A stretch of DNA of 64,000 nucleotides. Origin: Betaproteobacteria bacterium RIFCSPLOWO2_12_FULL_68_20 (GTDB taxonomy: Bacteria > Pseudomonadota > Gammaproteobacteria > Burkholderiales > SG8-39). The notes under the pieces are model-generated. The model ran no database searches. It was not told the DNA's origin and was given only the letters and a program-made list of their open reading frames with translations. The position numbers and the translations under genes were made by a program. Each line of letters opens with the position of its first letter. Within the stretch, counting starts at the first letter, position 1. This document shows positions 35,049 through 44,370 of this stretch, in pieces. Location: contig MERQ01000086.1 of the NCBI GenBank assembly GCA_001770655.1, positions 18,948 through 82,947 on the forward strand, given 5' to 3'.

Positions 35049-36335
35049 TCAGAACGCCGACACCATGCGCTGCCACAGCTCGGCGAGCGGGATCGGCTCG
35101 GCGGCGGGCGAGGCGCGCGCGCCGGTGTCGAGGAAGTAGCCGACGCCGTTGTGCTGCCCGTTCTTGAGCGCGACGAACACCACTTCCCGCGAAAGATCGT
35201 CCACCGCCGCCCCCTCGAAGCGCGCGGCGAACCCCGGCGCGATCTCGCGCGGATAGGTGAGCATGACGAACAGCGTGTCGCCGCGGTTGTCCACCTCGAA
35301 CAGCGCAGCGCCGTCCGGCGCGCGGCCCGAGGCGAGCCGCGCCGCGCTATGCCGCGCCTGCGCCGCGTCCTTGCAGGCCACCAGGAAGTCGCGCGACATC
35401 CTCGGCTCGACGCGCTCGAAATCGCAGCCGATCGCGCGCAGGAACGCGCCGTGGTCGCGCAGCCGCCAGTAGAACGCCGGCTCGTCCATCGCGTCCTGGT
35501 GCAGCCCGGTGGCGAGCATCACGCGCGGTCGCGGCTCGAGTGCGAGGCACTCGCCGACGATGCGGTCGTAGAGGCGGTAGATCTCGAGCACCGGGTCGAC
35601 CGCCGGCGGAAGGTACCAGGCCGGGTTGCGGTACGGGCCGCGGTAGGCGGCCGAGTTGAAGAGGTAGTGGTGCTGCAGGTGCGCCGCGCCGTTCAGGAAC
35701 AGCGTCGCGAAATCGGGGCGCGTGCGGCGCCACAGCCGCACGAAGCAGTCGGCGAGAAAGCGGTCGAGGAACACCGCGCGCGGCCAGTGGTTGCGCAGGC
35801 CGGCAAAGCCGAGCTCGAAATACTCGCCCCAGTGCGCCGGCCGCGCATAGGCCGCGAGGCCGAGCGCGAGCTCGAGCGCAGACAGCGGCGTGACGCGGCC
35901 CTGGGCGTTGTCGCCCACCGCCTGGCAGATCGCTTGGTACGCGGCGCGCATGAGCGCCGGCGCCGCGACGCTGGTGCGGGTCCACGGATCGGGAACGAAG
36001 AACGCCGCGTCCGCCACGGCGTTCGCCGCGTTCATCGGCGAGAACGCGCCGACCTTGAGCCCCTTGCTTGCGAGCTCCTCCCAGATCTGGCGCAGGCCCG
36101 CCTGCGGCCCGTCGCCGAGGCGGAACACCTTGTGCTCGGCGTAGGCCTTGCCGGTGTGCACCGTCAACCACTGGATCCACGGCTCGATGTGCTCGTAGGC
36201 CGCTTCGGAGCGGGTGCGCGAGTAGCCGTGCGCCGCGATGAGGCGCCCGAACTGCGGCAGCTCGCCGCGGCGGGCGTAGTGCTCCACGAACTCGAAGTTG
36301 AGCTCGTTCAGCTCGAGGCACAGGAGCGCGGTCAC
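35049..36335 (-). CDS. alkaline-phosphatase-superfamily-like protein, altered active site
   Basis: A 428-aa protein whose layout resembles type I phosphodiesterase/phosphoglycerate mutase-like hydrolases: an N-terminal LLCLELNELNFEFV strand, the TGK-containing segment EPWIQWLTVHTGKAYAEH where such enzymes bind metal and the nucleophile, a central LFLNGAAHLQHHYLF, and VMLATGLHQDAMDEP where the superfamily normally reads SDHG. Several metal ligands seem replaced, so its catalytic state is doubtful. It has no signal peptide. It heads the two-gene operon with the initiating transferase and diverges from rmlB. Confidence 0.62.
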   Translation of the reverse strand: MTALLCLELNELNFEFVEHYARRGELPQFGRLIAAHGYSRTRSEAAYEHIEPWIQWLTVHTGKAYAEHKVFRLGDGPQAGLRQIWEELASKGLKVGAFSPMNAANAVADAAFFVPDPWTRTSVAAPALMRAAYQAICQAVGDNAQGRVTPLSALELALGLAAYARPAHWGEYFELGFAGLRNHWPRAVFLDRFLADCFVRLWRRTRPDFATLFLNGAAHLQHHYLFNSAAYRGPYRNPAWYLPPAVDPVLEIYRLYDRIVGECLALEPRPRVMLATGLHQDAMDEPAFYWRLRDHGAFLRAIGCDFERVEPRMSRDFLVACKDAAQARHSAARLASGRAPDGAALFEVDNRGDTLFVMLTYPREIAPGFAARFEGAAVDDLSREVVFVALKNGQHNGVGYFLDTGARASPAAEPIPLAELWQRMVSAF

Positions 36336-36403
36336 GGCCCGGGGATTATGCAGCAGGATGCGATAATCGACTCATGCTTGGAACCCTTGGCGCCTAGCCC
36401 GCG

Positions 36404-37429
36404 ATGCTGCTGGTCACGGGCGGTGCCGGCTTCATCGGCTCGAATTTCGTGCTGTCGACGATCGCGGCGACGGGCGAAGCGGTCGTCAACCTCGACAAGC
36501 TCACTTACGCGGGCAACCTGCGCAACCTCGAGTCGCTCGCAGGCGACGCGCGCCACGCGTTCGTCCAGGGCGACATCTGCGACCGCGCGCTGGTGCGCGA
36601 GCTGCTCGCTCGGCACAAACCCCGCGCGATCGTGCACCTCGCGGCCGAGAGTCATGTCGACCGCTCGATCGCCGGGCCGGCGCCCTTCGTTCAGACCAAC
36701 GTCGCCGGCACGTTTTGCCTGCTCGATGAGGCGCGCGCGTACTGGGAGGCGCTGCAGGGCGCCGAGCGCGAGCGCTTCAGGTTCCTGCACGTCTCGACCG
36801 ACGAGGTGTACGGCTCGCTCGGGCCGGACGATCCGGCGTTCACCGAGAAAACGCCGTATGCGCCGAACAGCCCCTATGCGGCGTCGAAGGCCGCCGCGGA
36901 CCACCTGGCGCGCGCCTATCACCGCACCTACGGCCTGCCGACGCTCACCACCAACTGCTCGAACAATTACGGTCCCTATCAGTTCCCGGAAAAGCTGGTC
37001 CCGCTGGTGATCCGAAACGCGCTCGCGGGCGAGCCGCTTCCCGTCTACGGCGACGGGCAGAACGTGCGCGACTGGCTCTACGTGCTCGATCACTGCGAGG
37101 CGCTGCGCCTCGTGCTCGAGCGCGGGCGAGCGGGCGAGACCTACAACATCGGCGGCGGCGGGGAGCGGCCGAATATCGTTCTGGTGAGGGCGATCTGTAC
37201 GCTGCTCGAAGAGGCGCGGCCGCGCAGGAACGGGAGCTACGCCGACCTCATTTCATTCGTAACGGACCGCCCCGGCCACGACCGGCGCTACGCGATGGAC
37301 GGAATGAAGATCGCGCGCGAACTGGACTGGCGGCCAGCCGAGAGCTTCGACACGGGGTTGCGCAAGACCGTGCGCTGGTATCTCGAGCACCGCGCCTGGG
37401 CCGACGAGGCGGCGAGGCGGGCGGCATGA
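36404..37429 (+). CDS. rmlB: dTDP-glucose 4,6-dehydratase
   Basis: Second enzyme of dTDP-L-rhamnose synthesis; converts dTDP-glucose to the 4-keto-6-deoxy sugar. The 341-aa SDR protein has [14 protein letters not shown], the Thr-Asp-Glu catalytic motif in [12 protein letters not shown], the YxxxK in [15 protein letters not shown] and [15 protein letters not shown]. It starts the rml operon at ATG 36404 and overlaps rmlA by four bases. A GATAAT about 40 bases upstream is a weak -10 candidate. Confidence 0.97.
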   Translation: MLLVTGGAGFIGSNFVLSTIAATGEAVVNLDKLTYAGNLRNLESLAGDARHAFVQGDICDRALVRELLARHKPRAIVHLAAESHVDRSIAGPAPFVQTNVAGTFCLLDEARAYWEALQGAERERFRFLHVSTDEVYGSLGPDDPAFTEKTPYAPNSPYAASKAAADHLARAYHRTYGLPTLTTNCSNNYGPYQFPEKLVPLVIRNALAGEPLPVYGDGQNVRDWLYVLDHCEALRLVLERGRAGETYNIGGGGERPNIVLVRAICTLLEEARPRRNGSYADLISFVTDRPGHDRRYAMDGMKIARELDWRPAESFDTGLRKTVRWYLEHRAWADEAARRAA

Positions 37430-38301
37430 AAGGCATCGTCCTCGCCGGCGGCTCTGGAACACGGCTCTACCCGGTGACGCGCGCCGTGTCCAAGCAGCTC
37501 CTGCCGGTGTACGACAAGCCGATGGTGTACTACCCGCTCTCGACGCTGATGCTCGCCGGCGTGCGCGACTTCCTCGTCATCTCGACGCCGCAGGACACGC
37601 CGCGGTTCGAGGCGCTGCTGGGCGACGGAAGGCGCTGGGGCATCCGGCTTCGCTACGCGGTGCAGCCGCGGCCCGAAGGCATCGCGCAGGCTTTCCTCAT
37701 CGGGCGCAGCTTCATCGGCCGCGACCGGGTGGCGCTGGTGCTCGGTGACAACATTTTTCACGGCCACGATCTCACGGCGCTGCTTCAGCGCGCCGCGGCG
37801 CGAAAGCGCGGCGCCACCGTGTTCGCCTACCCGGTCGAGCATCCCGAGCACTACGGCGTGATCGAGTTCGACCGCCGCGGCCGCGCCGTCGGCATCGAGG
37901 AAAAGCCCAGGCGGGCGCGCTCGCGCTACGCGGTGGCGGGGCTTTATTTCTACGACCGGCACGTGGTCGAGATCGCCTCCGGGCTCAAGCCCTCGGCGCG
38001 CGGCGAGCTGGAGATCAGCGACGTCAACCGCGCCTACCTCGAGCGGGGACGGCTCTCGGTGGTGGCGCTCGGGCGCGGCATCGCGTGGCTCGACACCGGC
38101 ACGCACGAGTCGCTGCTCGAGGCCTCGCACTTCATCGAGACCATCGAGCGCCGCCAGGGCCTGAAGATCGCCTGCCCCGAGGAGATCGCCTTCCGCATGG
38201 GCTACATCGGCGCGCGGCAGCTCGCGGCGCTCGCGCGGGCGATGAAATCGAGCAGCTACGGCGACTACCTGCGGCGAGTGCTCGCCGAGCGCGTGTTTTG
38301 A
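37426..38301 (+). CDS. rmlA: glucose-1-phosphate thymidylyltransferase
   Basis: Makes dTDP-glucose from glucose-1-phosphate and dTTP. The 291-aa protein begins [22 protein letters not shown], the nucleotidyltransferase signature, and has [29 protein letters not shown] and [14 protein letters not shown]. Length and motifs match the RmlA/RffH group. It overlaps rmlB (ATGA) and rmlC (TGATG), so rmlBAC are translationally coupled. Confidence 0.97.
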   Translation: MKGIVLAGGSGTRLYPVTRAVSKQLLPVYDKPMVYYPLSTLMLAGVRDFLVISTPQDTPRFEALLGDGRRWGIRLRYAVQPRPEGIAQAFLIGRSFIGRDRVALVLGDNIFHGHDLTALLQRAAARKRGATVFAYPVEHPEHYGVIEFDRRGRAVGIEEKPRRARSRYAVAGLYFYDRHVVEIASGLKPSARGELEISDVNRAYLERGRLSVVALGRGIAWLDTGTHESLLEASHFIETIERRQGLKIACPEEIAFRMGYIGARQLAALARAMKSSSYGDYLRRVLAERVF

Positions 38302-38846
38302 TGAAGGCGCTGCCCGCGGCGATCCCGGAGGTGATGATCCTCGAGCCGCGCGTGTTCGAGGACGCGCGCGGACTCTTCTTCGAAGCCTACAACCGGCGAG
38401 CGTTCCACAAGGCAATCGGGCTCGACGTCGAGTTCGTGCAGGACAGCCACTCGCGCTCGGCGAGGAACGTGCTGCGCGGCCTTCACTACCAGGTGCGACA
38501 GGCGCAGGGAAAGCTCGTGCGGGTCGCCGAGGGCGAGATCTACGACGTGGCAGTGGACCTGCGCAGAAGCTCGCCCGGCTTCGGCCGCTGGGTGGGGGAG
38601 CGGCTCGACGCCCGCTCGCGGCGCATGATGTGGATCCCCGCCGGCTTCGCGCACGGCTTTCTCGCGCTCTCGGAGCACGCCGAAGTGCTCTACAAGGCGA
38701 CCGACTACTACGCGCCCGAGCACGAGCGCACGCTCGCCTGGAACGACCCGGATCTCGCCATCGCCTGGCCGATAGCAGGCCCGCCGCTCGTCTCGGACAA
38801 GGACCGGCGCGGCGCGGCGCTCGCCGCGGCGGAGACTTTCCCTTGA
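38301..38846 (+). CDS. rmlC: dTDP-4-dehydrorhamnose 3,5-epimerase
   Basis: A 181-aa cupin epimerase. VFEDARGLFFEAYNRRAF, the catalytic His in VLRGLHYQ, QAQGKLVRVAEGEIYDVAVD, the Tyr region YKATDYYAPEHE and WNDPDLAIAW are all canonical, unlike the two divergent RmlC-like proteins elsewhere in the window. It is followed by a GC-rich hairpin (38853-38868) without a U-tract, then by the RES-Xre pair instead of rmlD. Confidence 0.96.
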   Translation: MKALPAAIPEVMILEPRVFEDARGLFFEAYNRRAFHKAIGLDVEFVQDSHSRSARNVLRGLHYQVRQAQGKLVRVAEGEIYDVAVDLRRSSPGFGRWVGERLDARSRRMMWIPAGFAHGFLALSEHAEVLYKATDYYAPEHERTLAWNDPDLAIAWPIAGPPLVSDKDRRGAALAAAETFP

Positions 38847-38874
38847 GCCGCCGCGCGGGCTCCCGCGCAGTCGC

Positions 38875-38903
38875 TTGCCGTGTGGACGAATGACCGATAG
38901 AAT
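38875..38903 (+). promoter_or_regulatory. promoter of the Xre-RES toxin-antitoxin pair
   Basis: TTGCCG (38875-38880), a 17-base spacer and TAGAAT (38898-38903), 30 bases before the antitoxin ATG; AAGGAG at 38920-38925 is its ribosome-binding site. Both boxes match four to five of six consensus positions, and it lies after the rmlC stop, so the pair has its own promoter inside the rhamnose operon. Confidence 0.72.
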
Positions 38904-38933
38904 CATGCCAAGTGTCCGTAAGGAGCCCGAGTC

Positions 38934-39371
38934 ATGACATCGATGGCCGCAATCGCGGGGGTGCTCGGAGGCAGCAGGGCGGTCGGCGCCAGGCCGAAAA
39001 CCGCCGCCGACTGGCAGGCGGTGATCGAGGAAGGAATCCCGGTCGGCTCGGCGGAGGCGCTCAAGCGCGCGATCGCCGTGCCCGACCGCGAGCTCGCGGC
39101 GCTGCTCGGCATCAGCGAAAAGACTCTCTCGCGCGGGCGCGCGGCGGGCGGCAGGCTCGACCCGGTGGCGAGCGACAGGCTGTTCCGCGTGGCGCGCATC
39201 GGCGCGCTCGCGATCGGGGTCTTCGAAAGCGAAGCCGCTGCCGCGGACTGGCTCAAGCGCCCGCAGATCGGGCTGGGCGGCCGCGTGCCGCTCGAGCTGC
39301 TCACCACCGACGTCGGCCGCGACCAGGTCGAGAAACTGCTGCTGCGCATCGAGCACGGCGTCTACAGCTAG
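38934..39371 (+). CDS. Xre/MbcA/ParS-type antitoxin of a RES-Xre module
   Basis: A 145-aa DUF2384 protein: an N-terminal Xre-like helix-turn-helix (GSAEALKRAIAVPDRELAALLGISEKTLSRGR spread over about 39-70) and the MbcA/ParS toxin-binding domain (DRLFRVARIGALAIGVFESEAAAADWLKRP and PLELLTTDVGRDQVEKLL). It would neutralise the RES toxin and repress the shared promoter. The gene pair sits between rmlC and rmlD. The start follows AAGGAGCCCGAGTC with good spacing. Confidence 0.93.
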   Translation: MTSMAAIAGVLGGSRAVGARPKTAADWQAVIEEGIPVGSAEALKRAIAVPDRELAALLGISEKTLSRGRAAGGRLDPVASDRLFRVARIGALAIGVFESEAAAADWLKRPQIGLGGRVPLELLTTDVGRDQVEKLLLRIEHGVYS

Positions 39372-39386
39372 CCCCGGCCAGGCGCC

Positions 39387-39845
39387 GTGCCCGCGGCGTA
39401 TCGCATCGTCAAGGCGCGCCACGCGCGCGCGGCGTTCAGCGGCGAGGGCGCGAGGCTCGCCGGCGGGCGCTGGAGCCTGCCGGGCGACACGGTGGTCTAC
39501 GCATCCGCCTCGCTTGCGCTCGCCGCGATCGAGACCTTCGTTCATCTCGGCGAATCCGGCCTTCATCTGCGCTTCGTGCATTTCCGCATCGAGATCCCGG
39601 AAGGCGCCGCGATCGAGCGGTGCACGAAGCCGCCGCCGCACTGGCGCGCCGAGCCGCCGCGAGACGAAAGCATGCGCTACGGCTCGCGCTGGCTGCGCTC
39701 GGGACGGACCGCGGTGCTCCAGGGTCCCTCGGCGATCGTGCCCTCGGAAAGCAACTACCTGCTCAACCCGCGCCATCCCGACTTTCGCCGCATCCGGATC
39801 GGCCGCGCCCTGCCCTTCGTGTTCGATCCGAGGATGTGGAAGTGA
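39387..39845 (+). CDS. RES-domain toxin (NAD+-degrading family)
   Basis: A 152-aa RES-family toxin. The name-giving residues are present: Arg in AYRIVKARHA, the GEGARLAGGRWSLPGDTVVYASASLALAAIET region, and Ser in VPSESNYLLNPRHPDF near the C-terminus, which ends PLPFVFDPRMW-like (ALPFVFDPRMWK). Family members deplete cellular NAD+. GTG 39387 lies 15 bases after the antitoxin stop. The open frame and intact motifs suggest it is active, held by the antitoxin. rmlD begins 10 bases downstream. Confidence 0.93.
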   Translation: MPAAYRIVKARHARAAFSGEGARLAGGRWSLPGDTVVYASASLALAAIETFVHLGESGLHLRFVHFRIEIPEGAAIERCTKPPPHWRAEPPRDESMRYGSRWLRSGRTAVLQGPSAIVPSESNYLLNPRHPDFRRIRIGRALPFVFDPRMWK

Positions 39846-39855
39846 CGGGGCCGGC

Positions 39856-40716
39856 GTGAGGGTCCTGCTCACCGGAAAGAACGGACAGGTGGGGAGCGAG
39901 CTCGCGCGCCTGCTCGCGCCCTCCTGCGAGGTGACCGCGACCGACCGCGCGTCGCTCGACCTCGCGCACGCCGACGCGATCCGGCACGCGGTGCGTGAAT
40001 CGCACCCGGACGTGATCGTCAACGCGGCGGCCTATAACGCGGTGGACCGCGCCGAAAGCGAGCAGGATGTCGCTTTTGCCGTGAACACGAAGGCGGTCGG
40101 CGTGCTCGCCGAGGAGGCGAAGCGGCTCGACGCGCTGCTGGTTCATTTCTCGACCGATTACGTGTTCGACGGCGAAAAGCGCTCGCCCTACGTGGAGACC
40201 GACGCGCCCAACCCGCTCGGCATCTACGGCAGGAGCAAGCTCGAAGGCGAGCGCGCGGCCGCGGCGAGCGGCTGCGATCACCTGGTCCTGCGCACGAGCT
40301 GGGTGTTCGGCGCGCACGGCGCGAGCTTCGTGCGCGCGATCCTGCGCGCCGCGCGCGAGGGAAAGGCGCTGCGCGTGGTGTCGGACCAGGTCGGCCTGCC
40401 CACCTCGGCCGCGGCGCTCGCGCGCGCGGTGGCGCAGCTCCTCACCGCGCACGCTTCGGGCTGGGGATTCCCCGGCGGCCTCTACCACGCCTCGTCGTCG
40501 GGGGAAGCCGTGTCGCGCTCAGGCTACGCCAGGGCGATCCTCGCCGAGGCGGGGATCGACGCGCCGATCGATGAAGTGTCGTCCGATGAATACGCTGGCG
40601 CCGCCAGGCGGCCGAACTACTCGGTGCTCGACAGCTCCAAGCTTCACCGCACCTTCGGCATCGCGCTCCCCGACTGGCGGGCGGAGCTGCGTGCGGCGGT
40701 GCGCGCGATCCACTAA
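39856..40716 (+). CDS. rmlD: dTDP-4-dehydrorhamnose reductase
   Basis: The last step of dTDP-L-rhamnose synthesis. A 286-aa SDR protein with VLLTGKNGQVGSELA, VNAAAYNAVDRAE, FSTDYVFDGEK and YGRSKLEGE, the RmlD/StrL hallmark series. GTG 39856 is the start that keeps the full Rossmann motif. It is separated from rmlBAC by the toxin-antitoxin pair and is nine bases upstream of gmd, so it may depend on the toxin-antitoxin promoter or on read-through. Confidence 0.95.
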   Translation: MRVLLTGKNGQVGSELARLLAPSCEVTATDRASLDLAHADAIRHAVRESHPDVIVNAAAYNAVDRAESEQDVAFAVNTKAVGVLAEEAKRLDALLVHFSTDYVFDGEKRSPYVETDAPNPLGIYGRSKLEGERAAAASGCDHLVLRTSWVFGAHGASFVRAILRAAREGKALRVVSDQVGLPTSAAALARAVAQLLTAHASGWGFPGGLYHASSSGEAVSRSGYARAILAEAGIDAPIDEVSSDEYAGAARRPNYSVLDSSKLHRTFGIALPDWRAELRAAVRAIH

Positions 40717-40725
40717 CATTCGGCC

Positions 40726-41811
40726 GTGAAAAAGACCGCGCTCGTCACCGGCATCACCGGGCAGGACGGGGCCTACCTGGCCGAGCTCCTGCTCGCGAAG
40801 GGCTACGAGGTGCACGGCGTGAAGCGCCGCTCCTCGCTCTTCAACACCGCGCGCATCGACCACCTCTACCAGGATCCGCACGAGAAGGGGGCGCGGCTGG
40901 TGCTGCACTACGGCGACATGACCGACGCGCTGAGCCTGCTGCACGTGATCGGCGAGGTGAAGCCCGACGAGATCTACAACCTCGCCGCGCAGAGCCACGT
41001 GCAGGTGTCGTTCGAGGAGCCCGAGTACACCGCCCAGGCCGACGCGCTCGGGGCGCTGCGCGTGCTCGAGGCGATCCGCACGCTCGGCCTCAAGGACCGC
41101 ACGCGCTTCTACCAGGCCTCGACCTCGGAGCTCTACGGCCTGGTGAAGGAAACGCCGCAGCGCGAGACCACGCCGTTCCACCCGCGCTCGCCCTACGGAG
41201 TCGCCAAGCTCTACGCCTACTGGATCACGGTGAACTACCGCGAGGCCTACGGAATCTACGGCTGCAACGGCATCCTCTTCAACCACGAGAGCCCCCTGCG
41301 CGGCGAGACTTTCGTCACGCGCAAGGTCACGCGCGGTCTCGCGCGCATCAAGCTCGGGCTTCAGGAGCGGCTCTACCTCGGCAACCTGGAGGCGAAGCGC
41401 GACTGGGGCCACGCGCGCGATTTCGTCGAGGCGCAGTGGCTGATGCTGCAGCAGAGCGAGCCCGAGGACTACGTGATCGCGACCGGCGAGCAGCACAGCG
41501 TCCGGGAGCTGGTCGAGCGCGCCGCGGCCGAGCTGGACATGAGGATCGACTGGAAGGGCAAGGGCGCGCAAGAGAAGGGCTACGACGGGAAGGGCCGCTG
41601 CATCGTCGCGCTCGATCCCCGCTACCTGCGTCCGGCGGAGGTGGAGACGCTGCTCGGCGACGCGTCGAAGGCGCGCGCCAAGCTCGGCTGGCAGCCGAAG
41701 GCGCGTTTTGCCGAGATCGTCGCCGAGATGGTGCGCGAGGACCTGAAGGCCGCCGAGCGCGACGCCCTCGTGGAAAGGCACGGCTACCGGGTGCCGAATC
41801 AGCATGAGTAG
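40726..41811 (+). CDS. gmd: GDP-mannose 4,6-dehydratase
   Basis: Converts GDP-D-mannose to GDP-4-keto-6-deoxymannose. The 361-aa SDR protein has [63 protein letters not shown] (YxxxK) and [15 protein letters not shown], all diagnostic of Gmd. GTG start at 40726. Its 3' end overlaps fcl by eight bases. Together they supply GDP-L-fucose, or a shared intermediate for other 6-deoxyhexoses. Confidence 0.97.
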   Translation: MKKTALVTGITGQDGAYLAELLLAKGYEVHGVKRRSSLFNTARIDHLYQDPHEKGARLVLHYGDMTDALSLLHVIGEVKPDEIYNLAAQSHVQVSFEEPEYTAQADALGALRVLEAIRTLGLKDRTRFYQASTSELYGLVKETPQRETTPFHPRSPYGVAKLYAYWITVNYREAYGIYGCNGILFNHESPLRGETFVTRKVTRGLARIKLGLQERLYLGNLEAKRDWGHARDFVEAQWLMLQQSEPEDYVIATGEQHSVRELVERAAAELDMRIDWKGKGAQEKGYDGKGRCIVALDPRYLRPAEVETLLGDASKARAKLGWQPKARFAEIVAEMVREDLKAAERDALVERHGYRVPNQHE

Positions 41812-42781
41812 CATGGGCGAGAATTCGCGCATCTACGTCGCGGGCCACGCGGGCCTCGCGGGTTCCGCGATCGTGCGCGCGCTCGAGCGCGCGGGCTGCG
41901 GGCGCCTGATCCTGCGCCGGCACGCCGAGCTCGATCTCGCCGACGCCGCCGCCACGCGGGCGTTCTTCGAGCGCGAGCGGCCCGAGCAGGTCTTCGTCGC
42001 CGCCGCGCGGGTGGGCGGCATCGTGGCGAACGACACCTACCCTGCTGACTTCATCCAGCAGAACCTCGCCATCGAGCTGAACGCGATCCACGAGGCCTGG
42101 CGCGCGGGCGCGAAGCGGCTGCTCTTCCTCGGATCGTCGTGCATCTATCCCCGCGATTGCCCGCAGCCGATGAAGGAGGAATACCTCCTCACCGGGCCGC
42201 TCGAGCCGACCAACCGCGCCTACGCGGTGGCCAAGATCGCGGGCATCGAGCTGTGCCGCTCCTACAACCGGCAGCACGGCACGAAATTCCTCGCCGCGAT
42301 GCCGACCAACCTGTACGGCCCGGGCGACAACTACGATCTCACGACCTCGCACGTGCTGCCGGCGCTCATCCGCAAGCTGCACGAGGCAAAAGCGCGCGGC
42401 GCGAAAGAGGTGGTGCTGTGGGGGAGCGGCCGGCCGCGGCGCGAGTTCCTCTACAGCGACGACATGGCCGAGGCGTGCGTGTTCCTGATGCAGCTTCCCG
42501 ACGCGGCGTTCGAGCGGCTGGTCGCGCCGGGCTCGGTGCCGCTCATCAACGTGGGCGCGGGCGAAGACCAGACGATTCTCGAGCTCGCGCACCTGGTCGC
42601 CGGGGTGATCGGCTTTCGCGGCAGGTTCGTGCACGACACCTCCAAACCCGACGGCATGCCGAAGAAGCTTCTCGACAGCTCGCGCCTCGGCGCGCTCGGC
42701 TGGCGCGCGCGCATCGGCCTGCGCGAAGGCATCGGGCTCGCCTATCGGGATTTCCTGAAGAGCCACGCCGCCGCGGCATGA
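41804..42781 (+). CDS. fcl: GDP-L-fucose synthase
   Basis: An epimerase/reductase that makes GDP-L-fucose from the Gmd product. A 325-aa protein with [54 protein letters not shown] (YxxxK) and the long conserved [12 protein letters not shown]. The catalytic Cys and His region ([15 protein letters not shown]) is intact. The ATG at 41804 overlaps gmd; a second ATG four codons on is possible. It overlaps the epimerase gene that follows by four bases. Confidence 0.96.
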   Translation: MSSMGENSRIYVAGHAGLAGSAIVRALERAGCGRLILRRHAELDLADAAATRAFFERERPEQVFVAAARVGGIVANDTYPADFIQQNLAIELNAIHEAWRAGAKRLLFLGSSCIYPRDCPQPMKEEYLLTGPLEPTNRAYAVAKIAGIELCRSYNRQHGTKFLAAMPTNLYGPGDNYDLTTSHVLPALIRKLHEAKARGAKEVVLWGSGRPRREFLYSDDMAEACVFLMQLPDAAFERLVAPGSVPLINVGAGEDQTILELAHLVAGVIGFRGRFVHDTSKPDGMPKKLLDSSRLGALGWRARIGLREGIGLAYRDFLKSHAAAA

Positions 42782-43788
42782 GGGTCCTCCTGACCGGCGC
42801 CGCCGGCTTCATCGGCATGCACTGCGCCGAGCGGCTGCTCGCGCGCGGGGACGAGGTGGTGGGCGTGGACAACCTGAGCGCCTACTACGACGTGAGGCTG
42901 AAGGAGGCGCGGCTCGCGCGCCTTTCGCCGCACCGGGGATTCCGATTTGTCCGGCTCGACATCTCCGAGCGCGAAGCGATGGAGCGGCTCTTCGCCGCCG
43001 AGCGGCCGAGCCGCGTGCTGCACCTCGCGGCGCAGGTCGGGGTGCGCCACTCGCTCGTAGATCCCCACGCGTACGTGCAGGCGAACCTGGTCGGCTTCGC
43101 CGACCTGCTCGAAGGCTGCCGCGCCGCGAAGGTCGAGCACCTGGTGTTCGCCTCCAGCTCGAGCGTCTACGGCCTGAACGCGCGGCTGCCGTTCTCGGTG
43201 CACGACAACGTGGACCATCCGCTCTCGCTCTACGGCGCGACCAAGAAGGCGAACGAGCTGATGGCGCACGCCTACTCGCACCTCTTCAGCCTGCCGGCGA
43301 CGGGGCTGCGCTTTTTCACCGTGTACGGTCCTTGGGGGCGGCCCGACATGGCGCCGATGCTTTTTGCGCGCGCGATCCTCGAGGGCAAGCCGATCGACGT
43401 CTTCAACGAAGGGCGCATGCGGCGCGACTTCACCTACGTGGACGATATCGTGGAAGGCGTCGTGCGCGTGCTCGATCGCGCGCCCGCGGGCGATGCGAAG
43501 TTCGATCCCGCGCGCCCGGATCCCGGCTCGAGCAGCGCGCCGTGGAAGATCTACAACATCGGCAACCACGAGCCGGTCGAGCTGCTGCGCTTCATCGAGG
43601 TGCTGGAAGAAGCGCTCGGGCGCAAGGCGAAGAAGAACCTCCTGCCGATGCAGCCGGGCGATGTCGCCGAGACCTTCGCCGAGGTCGAATCGCTCGAAGC
43701 CGAATTCGGCTTCAGGCCGAGGAGGCCGCTCGCCGAGGGCGTGGGGCGCTTCGTGGATTGGTACCGCTCGTACTACGGCGCCGGCTGA
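42778..43788 (+). CDS. UDP-glucuronate 4-epimerase-like SDR
   Basis: A 336-aa extended [85 protein letters not shown] and FTVYGPWGRPDMAP match the CapI/UDP-glucuronate 4-epimerase group, which makes UDP-galacturonate. The PWGRPDM motif and AQVGVR distinguish it from GalE. It ends the plus-strand operon that started at rmlB. No UDP-glucose dehydrogenase to feed it is present in the window. Confidence 0.9.
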   Translation: MRVLLTGAAGFIGMHCAERLLARGDEVVGVDNLSAYYDVRLKEARLARLSPHRGFRFVRLDISEREAMERLFAAERPSRVLHLAAQVGVRHSLVDPHAYVQANLVGFADLLEGCRAAKVEHLVFASSSSVYGLNARLPFSVHDNVDHPLSLYGATKKANELMAHAYSHLFSLPATGLRFFTVYGPWGRPDMAPMLFARAILEGKPIDVFNEGRMRRDFTYVDDIVEGVVRVLDRAPAGDAKFDPARPDPGSSSAPWKIYNIGNHEPVELLRFIEVLEEALGRKAKKNLLPMQPGDVAETFAEVESLEAEFGFRPRRPLAEGVGRFVDWYRSYYGAG

Positions 43789-43858
43789 GCTTGCACCGCA
43801 TGAATGTCCCGCCGGCGCCGTTCAGGCAGTCATTCCGCGGGGTCAGGGTCGGGCTTTC

Positions 43859-43966
43859 CTAACTCCGTCTGCGGGCTCTGAAGAGATCGCGATGCGTTCC
43901 CGTTCGGTGAAGCACGACTCGATGGCGCAGGACGCGGTAGATCAGCAGCCAGTCCGCATCTCCCTC
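43859..43966 (-). pseudogene. C-terminal remnant of a YafQ/RelE-family toxin
   Basis: Reading straight on from the antitoxin gene, the frame that overlaps its stop encodes 35 residues with DADWLLIYRV and, further on, RTGTHRDLF, which are the last strand and catalytic-end motif of YafQ-type mRNA interferases, then a stop. Nothing upstream supplies the first 50-60 residues, since that DNA is the antitoxin gene itself, and there is no start codon. So the N-terminal part of the toxin was deleted. Confidence 0.72.
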
Positions 43967-44201
43967 ACAGCCGCTTCAGGTACGCGACGGCATCCCGTGC
44001 GGTACTGAAGCGGCGGACCTTGCCTTCGCGCTCCTCGCGGCGCGACTGTTCCAGGGTGCGGCGCGCCGCTGCATTCAGCTCGTAGTCGCGCGTCGCGATC
44101 TCCAGCGCCCGGCGCACTGCCGCCTCGGCGTCGCGCCGGCCGGTAGCCGCCTGGGCGCGCTTGAGAAGCGATTCGGGAATGCGAACGGTAACTGTGGCCA
44201 C
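43965..44201 (-). CDS. ribbon-helix-helix antitoxin-like protein
   Basis: A 78-aa protein beginning VATVTVRIPESLLKRAQAAT, a ribbon-helix-helix DNA-binding motif, followed by a helical, Glu/Arg-rich C-terminus of the kind that wraps a toxin. GTG 44201 follows AGGAGAAGACA, a good ribosome-binding site. Its stop overlaps the first codon of the toxin remnant, so this is an orphaned antitoxin. Longer readings to 44549 lack coding character. Confidence 0.75.
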   Translation of the reverse strand: MATVTVRIPESLLKRAQAATGRRDAEAAVRRALEIATRDYELNAAARRTLEQSRREEREGKVRRFSTARDAVAYLKRL

Positions 44202-44370
44202 TGTCTTCTCCTGATTGCCTGCGGCATTGTAGTCCGGACCCGTCTGAAAAATCATGCTCTGACGCAAGCGACCCGCGATGCGCCGGATTGGGGCCGTGGT
44301 TGAGTGGCAGATCGAGCCGATGGAAGTGCTCGGCGCGATCTCGCCGCGGCTGCCGGCGCCGGTCGGGCGG
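44202..44370. other. non-coding stretch between two toxin-antitoxin-like units
   Basis: About 170 bases with no credible gene on either strand; the apparent open frames are GC-driven. It should hold the promoter of the orphan antitoxin (CATTGTAGTCC region), but no clear -35/-10 pair is seen. Confidence 0.4.

Noticed and set aside
38853-38868. GC-rich hairpin after the rmlC stop as an intrinsic terminator
   Set aside because: The stem is convincing but no T-run follows, and downstream genes seem to belong to the same locus; mentioned only under rmlC.
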